Positions 1 to 5,419 of a stretch of DNA of 5,833 nt are shown in pieces. The notes beneath the pieces are model-generated. The model was not told the DNA's origin, ran no database searches, and saw only the letters and a program-made list of their open reading frames with translations. How positions within the stretch are numbered: position 1 is the stretch's first letter; each line of letters starts with the position of its first letter. The stretch is from an uncultured Rhodospirillaceae bacterium (GTDB lineage: Bacteria; Pseudomonadota; Alphaproteobacteria; RF32; CAG-239), in contig OMQI01000134.1 of the NCBI GenBank assembly GCA_900313185.1, positions 1 through 5,833 of the forward strand, in the 5' to 3' direction. A program made the position numbers and the translations under genes.

Positions 1-339
1 TTAAAAGAAACAAGTCGAAAAGTATTATCTGAATATGAAGACTTTCTCGTTTCGATAAGTAAAGAAGAATACATAAAATTGAGTGATGAAGATAAAAAGA
101 AACTTATGGGTGTTGCTTTGACTGATGAAAAACATAATGCTTCGATTATTGAAACCAAAAATATTGAAGAATTATCTCCTAAAGAATTAAAGTTTTATCT
201 TAAAGAAATTAAGCCGAATGTTGATGTGAAAGTAGTGGAACAATCGTATAGAGAAAAACATTTAAAACATTCCAAACCATATTGTCCGAAAAATATTATA
301 AATAAGAGTTATAATTCAAAAAAGAGAGGCAGTCGTTAA
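1..339 (+). CDS. 3' end of an unrecognised protein gene (partial)
   Basis: The reading frame is open from the first base of the window to a TAA at 337-339, so this is the last 112 codons of a gene that begins outside the window. A TTG at 79 could be taken as a start, but the frame runs on upstream without a stop and no convincing Shine-Dalgarno precedes it. The visible part is hydrophilic, rich in Lys and Glu, and has no membrane segment or signal peptide. It ends in a basic tail (HSKPYCPKNI, then Lys/Arg/Ser-rich to the terminal GSR). The stop codon directly abuts the ATG of the rluC-like gene, and the Shine-Dalgarno of that gene lies inside this one, so they probably share a transcript. I do not recognise the family. 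Its composition matches the AT-rich neighbours, so nothing suggests recent transfer. Confidence 0.75.
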   Translation, partial: LKETSRKVLSEYEDFLVSISKEEYIKLSDEDKKKLMGVALTDEKHNASIIETKNIEELSPKELKFYLKEIKPNVDVKVVEQSYREKHLKHSKPYCPKNIINKSYNSKKRGSR

Positions 340-1266
340 ATGTCGGGAGTTAAAATAGTAAAAATAGCGCCGGAAGATGACGGAATAAGATTAAACAGAT
401 GGTTTTTGCGTGAATATCCGTCACTGAGTTTATCACGTTTGCAAAAGTTACTTCGCACTAAACAAATAAAAGTTGACGGTAAAAAAGCGGAAACTTCTAC
501 CAGATTGGAAAGTGGACAAGAGTTGCGTATACCTCCTCTGGATAATGAAAAAGCACAGAAAAATGAAGAAATTTTAAGTAAAAAAGATATTGAATTGATA
601 ACATCAATGGTTATTTATAAGGATAAAAATATTATTGTTTTAAATAAACCATCCGGTCTGGCTGTTCAAGGCGGAACCAATACAACAAAACATATTGATG
701 GTCTTTTGGAAGCCCTAAAATTTGAAAATAATGAAAAACCTAAATTGGTTCATCGTATAGATAAAGATACCAGCGGTATTTTATTATTGGCTCGCAATCG
801 TAAATATGCCGATATTTTAACCAAAGCATTCAGAGAACATACATTGCAAAAAACATATTTGGCTTTGGTGCGTGGGTGTCCTGATAAATTTGAGGGAACC
901 ATAAATTTGGCGCTTGAAAAAATAGGCGAGCGGATGCAGGTTTCCAAAGAAGGTCAGAAAGCCGTTACCGAGTATAGAGTTATTGATAACGCTGCTAAAA
1001 GATATGCGTTGGTAGAAGCAATGCCGTTGACGGGAAGAACTCACCAAATAAGAGCTCATTTGGAAGCGATGGGAACGCCAATTTTAGGAGACAGTAAATA
1101 TTTTGGCAGAGAACGTCTGCGTTTAAAAGAAGTTGCGGATAAACTTTATTTACACGCTTATAAAATTGATTTAAGTGTGATATATGGTAAAAAAATGATT
1201 ATAAAAGCAGATTTACCGAAGCATTTTGCCGAGGCTTGTAAATTTTTCGGATTGGAGGTCAATTAA
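340..1266 (+). CDS. rluC: RluC-type 23S rRNA pseudouridine synthase (RluA family)
   Basis: This 308-residue protein isomerises specific uridines in RNA to pseudouridine. RluC acts on 23S rRNA (positions 955, 2504 and 2580 in E. coli numbering), and that is the likely role here. An S4 RNA-binding domain spans about residues 16-66 (LSRLQKLLRTKQIKVDG). The catalytic domain follows, with LNKPSGLAVQGG at 101-112, the hallmark HRIDKDTSG at 138-146 (Asp141 is the predicted catalytic residue), and the TGRTHQIRAHLEAMG block at 231-245. Length and domain order are normal for the family. The ATG is well supported: AGAGAGG lies at 323-329, about 10 bases upstream, and the preceding stop abuts it. The stop overlaps the next start by one base (TAATG at 1264-1268). 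RluC and RluD are hard to separate by eye; the family is certain, the exact target site is inferred. Confidence 0.93.
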   Translation: MSGVKIVKIAPEDDGIRLNRWFLREYPSLSLSRLQKLLRTKQIKVDGKKAETSTRLESGQELRIPPLDNEKAQKNEEILSKKDIELITSMVIYKDKNIIVLNKPSGLAVQGGTNTTKHIDGLLEALKFENNEKPKLVHRIDKDTSGILLLARNRKYADILTKAFREHTLQKTYLALVRGCPDKFEGTINLALEKIGERMQVSKEGQKAVTEYRVIDNAAKRYALVEAMPLTGRTHQIRAHLEAMGTPILGDSKYFGRERLRLKEVADKLYLHAYKIDLSVIYGKKMIIKADLPKHFAEACKFFGLEVN

Positions 1267-3440
1267 TGAAAAAATTTATGAAAGTTATTTTAATAGTTCT
1301 ACTGGTGCCTGTGTTTTTATTTGCGGGTGTTATAGGATTCTTAAAATTTGCCGACTTGAATAATTATAAGCCGGATATTGAAAAATTGGTGCGCAAATAT
1401 GCAAAGGTAGATATGAAAATTAACGGAAATATAGAAATAGCCGTTTCATTAAAACCGAGTTTGGAACTAAACGATGTAGATATATCAGATGTTAATGACA
1501 ATACAAAGATAGCAAGAATAGGAAATGCTTTGGTGCAAGTGGCCGTTTTACCGTTGCTACATAAAGAAGTATTGGTGGAAAAAGTGCAAACCGAAAATAC
1601 GGAAATTTTTTATAACGAGCAGGACAGCGTTTTAATTAATGATTTAGATGCCAAGGCAGATGGTTATGATTCACCTATTGATATTGCTTTTGACACAACG
1701 GTTGCCGGTATTGATATTTTCGGTAATTTACAAATAGATTCATTAAAACAAATAAAAGCTAATGATTATGATAAAAGCGACGTAAAAGCCGATATTAAAG
1801 CAATGGGATATGATTTGCATTATGACGGTTCGATAAGCGGTTTGCAGAGCAATATAAAAACAAGCGGTAATTATGAGGTATCATATAAGAAAAGCAAGCT
1901 GTACGGCTATGTAGATTTTAATATGGAAAATCAGGTTCCGTATGTAAAAATTGATATAAACAGCGATAATATGAATGTAAATGATTTTAAAGAAGAAAAG
2001 AGAGCTTCTAACGGGTGGTTTATTTCTGATGCTTATGCCGAAGAATATATCCCTAACACGGAAATTCCATACGATTACTTACGAATGGTAAATGCTGATA
2101 TTACCATTGATGTTAAACAAATAAAAGTAGATGAAAAAATAGTTATAAATGATGTCAAAGGAGATATTGCATTAAAAGACGGGGTTCTTAAATCAAATAT
2201 TGAAAATTTGAAATTTAAAAACAATGTTGTGAACGGTAAAGCAGAAATTACTTCTCCAAAGGCGTTGCCATATATAAAACTTAATATCAAAGGTGACGGC
2301 TTTGATATTAATGATTTTTCAAGCGAAAAAAAAAATGAAAAGAGATCATCAATAAATTTTGATTGGTTTATAAGTTCCGCTCAAGCTGCAGAAAGGAAAA
2401 ATAATTATAAAATACCGTATCAGTATTTTAAAATGATAAATGCGGATATAAGTATCAATTTAAAAAATATAACCGATGAAAAAGATATGACTTTGTCGGA
2501 TATTCGTGTCAATGCAAATTTAAAAAACGGGGTTCTTAAAGGTAATATAGAAAACATAACAGCTGGTGGCGGTAAAATAAACGGTTCGATATTACTCAAT
2601 TCCGGCAATAAAACATTAGCGTTTTATTTAAAAGGTGCCGATATTATAGCTCAGAATTTATATAAACCTTTAAGCCAAAATGGAAATGATTTATATATAA
2701 AAAAAGGAGGAAAAACAACTTTTGATATTGATATAAATACATCCGGCAGCAGTACCGATGATTATTTAAGCAATGCCAGCGGTCAGGCAATAGCATTTGT
2801 TGATGATTCTGAGATAAATATTAAAAGTTTAAAAAATTTGCAGGGTAATTTTTTAACACAAATTCTTGATGTGTTAAAAATTAAAACTTCCGACGGAGAT
2901 ATGAATTTATCTTGTGCGGTAGTAAGAGGAGATTTAACCAAAGGATTGGTTAAATTTCCGAAAGGGATAGCATTTAATGCGGATACTTTTTATTTGGTTG
3001 CCGACGGTAAAATAAATTTACAAAATGAAAAAATAGATTTGGATTTGCAGCCGTTTTCAGGTAAAATAACCGATGTAAATATTTCTTCAATTTTGGGAAA
3101 TTTAATAAAAATTACCGGCACCATAAGTAATCCGAAAATAGGTATAAATCAGACGGCCACTGCTAAAAATGTTATAGGAGCTATTGCTTCCGGCGGTGCA
3201 TATAATGTGGGGGATTTACTTCTTTCGGCGGACGGATCTCCTTGTCACACCGCTTTAAAAAACACCAAATATGCCGATTATTTCAAGGCTGATAAATCTA
3301 TCGGGGGAAGCGTAAGCAAGGGGTATAACAGTACTAAAGATTCAATATCGGATTTGGGTAAAGGTATAAAAAATCAGGCTAAAGATTTGAAAAAAGGTGC
3401 AAAGGATTTGAAAAAACAAATAAAAGGATTGTTTAATTGA
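1266..3440 (+). CDS. AsmA-family membrane-anchored envelope protein
   Basis: This is a 724-residue protein of the AsmA family, large proteins anchored in the inner membrane that extend into the periplasm; family members are linked to outer-membrane assembly and lipid transport. A short basic start and a hydrophobic segment at about 5-27 form the anchor. It is followed by the typical AsmA N-terminal pattern (LNNYKPDIEKLVRKYA, residues 31-46, then NGNIEIAVSLKPSLELNDVDI). Residues 224-446 hold two tandem copies of a roughly 112-residue beta-rich unit. The AsmA C-terminal region is at about 500-630 (ASGQAIAFVDDSEINIKSL onward, ending ITGTISNPKIG). The last 35 residues form a Lys-rich amphipathic tail with heptad repeats. 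The start has a strong GGAGGT at 1254-1259, six bases upstream. The ATG overlaps the rluC stop by one base, and the stop overlaps the next start by four. Which AsmA subgroup it belongs to, and its cargo, cannot be told from sequence alone. Confidence 0.9.
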   Translation: MKKFMKVILIVLLVPVFLFAGVIGFLKFADLNNYKPDIEKLVRKYAKVDMKINGNIEIAVSLKPSLELNDVDISDVNDNTKIARIGNALVQVAVLPLLHKEVLVEKVQTENTEIFYNEQDSVLINDLDAKADGYDSPIDIAFDTTVAGIDIFGNLQIDSLKQIKANDYDKSDVKADIKAMGYDLHYDGSISGLQSNIKTSGNYEVSYKKSKLYGYVDFNMENQVPYVKIDINSDNMNVNDFKEEKRASNGWFISDAYAEEYIPNTEIPYDYLRMVNADITIDVKQIKVDEKIVINDVKGDIALKDGVLKSNIENLKFKNNVVNGKAEITSPKALPYIKLNIKGDGFDINDFSSEKKNEKRSSINFDWFISSAQAAERKNNYKIPYQYFKMINADISINLKNITDEKDMTLSDIRVNANLKNGVLKGNIENITAGGGKINGSILLNSGNKTLAFYLKGADIIAQNLYKPLSQNGNDLYIKKGGKTTFDIDINTSGSSTDDYLSNASGQAIAFVDDSEINIKSLKNLQGNFLTQILDVLKIKTSDGDMNLSCAVVRGDLTKGLVKFPKGIAFNADTFYLVADGKINLQNEKIDLDLQPFSGKITDVNISSILGNLIKITGTISNPKIGINQTATAKNVIGAIASGGAYNVGDLLLSADGSPCHTALKNTKYADYFKADKSIGGSVSKGYNSTKDSISDLGKGIKNQAKDLKKGAKDLKKQIKGLFN
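1935..2603 (+). repeat. In-frame tandem duplication inside the AsmA-family gene (two units of ~330-340 bp)
   Basis: Unit 1 covers residues 224-333 (bases 1935-2264) and unit 2 covers residues 334-446 (bases 2265-2603). Matching landmarks occur in the same order: VPYVKIDINSDNMNVNDF against LPYIKLNIKGDGFDINDF, WFISDAYAEE against WFISSAQAAE, IPYDYLRMVNADI against IPYQYFKMINADI, and LKDGVLKSNIEN against LKNGVLKGNIEN. The units are clearly homologous but diverged; at DNA level only short runs such as ACGGGGTTCTTAAA are identical. This points to an old duplication kept by selection rather than a recent event or an assembly artefact. Confidence 0.85.
3422..3428 (+). promoter_or_regulatory. Shine-Dalgarno site fixing the TTG start of the ATP12-like gene
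   Basis: AAAAGGA ends eight bases before the TTG at 3437, inside the 3' end of the AsmA-family gene. An in-frame TAA at 3434-3436 sits immediately before the TTG, so no upstream start is possible. The TTGA overlap of start and stop (3437-3440) is a translational-coupling arrangement like the more common ATGA. Confidence 0.7.
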
Positions 3441-3925
3441 CAGACTTTCTAAAATCGGAACAATATATAAAAAATCATCGTCAGGAAACCATTGAAACAA
3501 TGCTTCGTTTTGCGAGTACTGATTTGTTGCTTTTTTGGAGTGATAATGAAGATTTATACAAGCGTCAATTAAAATTATGGCAGCCTTTTTTAAATGATTT
3601 GCAAAAAAAGAGCGGAGCAGAAGTAAAAATTTCGCAAACTCTCGAAATTCCAAATAATGAACAATGTTTTTTATGGTTGAAAAATAAACTTAATAATCTA
3701 TCCGATAAAAAACTCACGGCGGCTTTTTTGACGGCAATGCAAATAAAATCGGTTTTTTTAGGATTAGCAGTATTAAATAATGAAAAATCGGCAGATGAAA
3801 TATTTAATGCGGCGTTTTTGGAAGATATTTACCAAAATGAGTTATGGGGTGTTGACGAAGAAGCTCTTAATAAACGTGAAGCAGTAAAAGAGGAAATAAT
3901 TAAAATAAAGGAATGGCTTAAATGA
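3437..3925 (+). CDS. ATP12-family F1-ATPase assembly chaperone, C-terminal domain only
   Basis: ATP12 proteins bind the F1 alpha subunit during ATP synthase assembly in mitochondria and alphaproteobacteria. This 162-residue protein carries the family's helical C-terminal domain: the opening helix and STDLLLFW at 27-34, the Q44-xxx-W48-x-PFL block, and IYQNELWGVDEEA at 131-143, which matches the family's conserved Gln-xx-Trp-Gly-x-Asp region. Typical bacterial homologues are about 230-260 residues and begin with a beta-rich domain containing an LDGR-type motif and an EW segment. That whole domain is absent here. A start miscall is ruled out by the TAA directly before the TTG, and the upstream DNA is fully used by the AsmA-family frame. 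The gene overlaps its upstream neighbour by four bases and the acylphosphatase gene by four (ATGA). The family call rests on motif recognition; whether this shortened form still works as a chaperone is unknown. Confidence 0.8.
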   Translation: MTDFLKSEQYIKNHRQETIETMLRFASTDLLLFWSDNEDLYKRQLKLWQPFLNDLQKKSGAEVKISQTLEIPNNEQCFLWLKNKLNNLSDKKLTAAFLTAMQIKSVFLGLAVLNNEKSADEIFNAAFLEDIYQNELWGVDEEALNKREAVKEEIIKIKEWLK

Positions 3926-4206
3926 AAGAACGTTGCTGGGAAATAAGCGGACGGGTGCAAGGCGTGGGTTTTCGCTATTGGGTAATAAGACAGGCTTCTA
4001 AAATAGGAGGATTATCCGGATATGCAATGAACCACCCTAATGGAAATGTTTTGGTAAAAGCCATCGGTGATGAAAAAAATTTAGATGAATTATTTATGGT
4101 TTTACATAAAGGTCCGTTATTCTCACGAGTAGACAGTGTTAAAGAAGATCCGTCTTTAAATACACTGTTTCCACCGGTATATGAAGGAATTTTTCAAAGG
4201 ATATAA
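3922..4206 (+). CDS. acyP: Acylphosphatase
   Basis: This 94-residue cytoplasmic enzyme hydrolyses the carboxyl-phosphate bond of acyl phosphates such as acetyl phosphate or 1,3-bisphosphoglycerate. The diagnostic motif GRVQGVGFRYW is at residues 10-20, with Arg18 as the phosphate-binding residue. The second motif, GLSGYAMNHPNGNVLV (30-45), carries the catalytic Asn at 37. Length is normal for the family. The C-terminal part is less typical: SLNTLFPPVYEGIFQ at about 78-92 precedes the usual final strand. The start overlaps the ATP12-like stop as ATGA (3922-3925), and AAAGGAA about ten bases upstream serves as the ribosome binding site. It is the last gene of the rightward string. The bases encoding Ser-Leu-Asn-Thr-Leu-Phe near the end contain one copy of the window's 16-base repeat. 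Confidence 0.92.
   Translation: MKERCWEISGRVQGVGFRYWVIRQASKIGGLSGYAMNHPNGNVLVKAIGDEKNLDELFMVLHKGPLFSRVDSVKEDPSLNTLFPPVYEGIFQRI
4155..4170 (+). repeat. 16-base motif copy 1 (TTTAAATACACTGTTT)
   Basis: This copy lies within the acylphosphatase coding sequence. It is identical over 16 bases to the copy at 4249-4264, 94 bases downstream, while the flanks differ, so it is not part of a longer duplication. The core ACAcTGT is a palindrome around one central base. Confidence 0.5.
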
Positions 4207-4239
4207 AAATATTGAAAATTTTTTATGTAATGAAAAGGC

Positions 4240-4267
4240 AAAAAACAATTTAAATACACTGTTTTTT
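4240..4267. terminator. Weak possible bidirectional terminator between convergent genes
   Basis: AAAAAACA at 4240-4247 is the exact reverse complement of TGTTTTTT at 4260-4267, leaving a 12-base loop. The run of T on both strands suits the gap between the convergent acylphosphatase and GNAT-kinase genes. The stem is nearly all A:T and would be unstable, so this is only a tentative call. No better hairpin is visible in 4207-4271. Confidence 0.25.
4249..4264 (+). repeat. 16-base motif copy 2 (TTTAAATACACTGTTT)
   Basis: This is an exact match to copy 1. It lies in the convergent intergenic gap, 8 bases from the stop codon of the minus-strand gene, and overlaps the weak inverted repeat at 4240-4267. 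Confidence 0.55.
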
Positions 4268-4271
4268 AATA

Positions 4272-5279
4272 TCAATAATTATCGAATTTTATGAAAAACT
4301 CATCGTCATCCGGCGCTTCGAAAAACTGTTTGAGCTTATCAAAATTTTTGAGGTTCTGCTCAGCTATAACGCCTTTTCTTTGTGAAATTCGCTGTTTTAA
4401 AATTTCATCAGGTGCATAAATGTAATAAATAACCGATTCAAATCCTAATTCAAAGGCTTTTTTGTATGCATCTTGGCGATTTTTTTTATCCCAAAAACCC
4501 ATATCAAATATAACACTTATGTTTTGCTTTGCGTATTCTTCTGCTTTTTGCCATAAAATATTTACGGTTTTTTTAAAGCAATCATCCCAATTTGCTTCGT
4601 ACTCTTTTTGAGAAAACAATTTCATACATTCCTCATCAGGATTTAGGTGAACAGCATTTGTTTGGGTAGATAGCTTTTGTGAACAGGTTGTTTTTCCGGC
4701 ACCCAAAAATCCGCAAATCAAGTAAAAAGTCGGCTTTGGAGTTGTCCAGAGCCAAATACGCCGATTAATTATTCTGTTCTCATCGCAAAAAGAAGTATCT
4801 TCTACTCCGCCGTATTTAATCATAGTATTATGCATTGTGGCATAAGATGCCTTATTGTCATTTTTACAAGTAAGTAAAACCTTGCTCATTCCCATTTTAA
4901 GAGCTTCTTTTAAGCACAATTGCAATCCTGCATAAGCGTAACTTTTTTGTTGTTCAGATGGGCGAATTTGATAGGCAATATGTCCGCCGATTTGTTTTAA
5001 ATACGGTGTTAAACTATGGCGCAAATTGAAACTTCCAATATATTTATCATCATCAACAAGCCAAAAAACCGAATGCGATACATAACCGGATTTAAGGTTA
5101 ATTCCAAGCCGTTCATTTTCAGTTTGTGCAAAATAATCGGCAAAATTATTTTTTTGCGCAGCAATCATTTTTTGCACCACATTTATTTCAAAATGAGAAG
5201 GATGTTTTTTATATTCTTCAATAGCTTGTTGAACACTCGGGAGATATTTTTCCGATGGTAAAACCAGTTTTAAATACAT
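4272..5279 (-). CDS. Fusion of GNAT acetyltransferase and P-loop (AAA_33-like) kinase
   Basis: This 335-residue protein joins two enzyme-like domains. Residues 1-178 resemble the COG3981-type GNAT acetyltransferases: VFWLVDDDKYIGSFNLRHSL (71-90), GGHIAYQIRPS (98-108), VLLTCKNDNKAS (134-145) and a late NGG-like YGG (156-158). The acetyl-CoA pyrophosphate loop, usually RxKGYA, reads QQKSYA (110-115), so a normally conserved glycine is Ser113. Residues 183-335 form a P-loop kinase-like domain. Walker A is GFLGAGKTT (190-198), followed by LNPDE (212-216), a VIFDMGFWDKKNR strand-and-loop (256-268), a lid-like RISQRKG (297-303) and a terminal FEAPDDDEFF common in AAA_33 proteins. The substrates of both halves are unknown; small-molecule or antibiotic modification is only one possibility. 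CAGGAA at 5288-5293 is a good ribosome binding site for the ATG at 5279. The gene is transcribed alone, convergent to the operon and divergent from the ACP-like gene. Confidence 0.85.
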   Translation of the reverse strand: MYLKLVLPSEKYLPSVQQAIEEYKKHPSHFEINVVQKMIAAQKNNFADYFAQTENERLGINLKSGYVSHSVFWLVDDDKYIGSFNLRHSLTPYLKQIGGHIAYQIRPSEQQKSYAYAGLQLCLKEALKMGMSKVLLTCKNDNKASYATMHNTMIKYGGVEDTSFCDENRIINRRIWLWTTPKPTFYLICGFLGAGKTTCSQKLSTQTNAVHLNPDEECMKLFSQKEYEANWDDCFKKTVNILWQKAEEYAKQNISVIFDMGFWDKKNRQDAYKKAFELGFESVIYYIYAPDEILKQRISQRKGVIAEQNLKNFDKLKQFFEAPDDDEFFIKFDNY

Positions 5280-5284
5280 TGTTT
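5269..5284 (+). repeat. 16-base motif copy 3 (TTTAAATACATTGTTT)
   Basis: It matches copies 1 and 2 at 15 of 16 bases, differing only at the central palindrome base (C to T). It overlaps the start codon of the minus-strand fusion gene and the spacer to its ribosome binding site. Copies 2 and 3 match at 17 of 18 bases when extended through the T run, and bracket that gene almost exactly. Confidence 0.5.
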
Positions 5285-5309
5285 TTATTCCTGAAAATAA
5301 GATGAATAA

Positions 5310-5338
5310 ATTTTATTAACTTCGAGAAGGAGTGTCAA
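5310..5338 (-). promoter_or_regulatory. Sigma-70-type promoter for the GNAT-kinase gene
   Basis: Read on the minus strand, TTGACA (5338-5333) is followed after exactly 17 bases by TAAAAT (5315-5310). This is a full-consensus -35 with a -10 one base from TATAAT. Transcription would begin near 5303, giving a leader of about 24 bases that contains the CAGGAA ribosome binding site. Confidence 0.75.
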
Positions 5339-5358
5339 GACTTTATATAAAAAAATAC

Positions 5359-5387
5359 TTGACAAAAAAGAAAAAATTTTCCATTCT
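5359..5387 (+). promoter_or_regulatory. Probable promoter for the ACP-like gene
   Basis: TTGACA at 5359-5364 is followed after 17 bases by CATTCT (5382-5387), a weak -10 that keeps the second-position A and final T of the consensus. It faces away from the minus-strand promoter, with the two -35 boxes 20 bases apart. TAAATTTA at 5392-5399 also resembles a Bacteroidetes -7 box (TAnnTTTG), but no matching -33 element is at the right distance. Confidence 0.5.
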
Positions 5388-5419
5388 ATTCTAAATTTAC
5401 CAATTATAAAAAAATTAGT

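Noticed and set aside
79..339. A complete 86-codon gene starting at the TTG at 79
   Set aside because: The frame continues open to the first base of the window and no ribosome binding site supports the TTG, so it is the end of a longer gene.
750..1059. Two minus-strand open frames opposite rluC
   Set aside because: They lie wholly inside a gene with unambiguous catalytic motifs and show no recognisable protein pattern or ribosome binding site.
3342..3653. A 103-codon minus-strand frame across the AsmA/ATP12 junction
   Set aside because: It overlaps two motif-supported genes on the other strand and its hydrophobic, Phe-rich translation is typical of the antisense of AT-rich coding DNA.
3659..3671. 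Further copies of the ACAnTGT motif in coding DNA (also near 2217 and 4135)
   Set aside because: Only the 7-base core or a few flanking A/T bases match; such matches are expected by chance at this base composition.
4249..4269. A CtrA binding site (TTAA-N7-TTAA) in the convergent gap
   Set aside because: Two TTAA elements are present but their spacing is well over seven bases.
4272..4735. A zeta-type toxin domain in the kinase half of the fusion
   Set aside because: The Walker A and lid fit, but the terminal FEAPDDDE segment and the FDMGFW loop fit AAA_33 kinases better, and no antitoxin gene is adjacent.
5016..5261. A plus-strand 81-codon frame inside the GNAT-kinase gene
   Set aside because: It is the antisense of the conserved GNAT domain and has no family signal.
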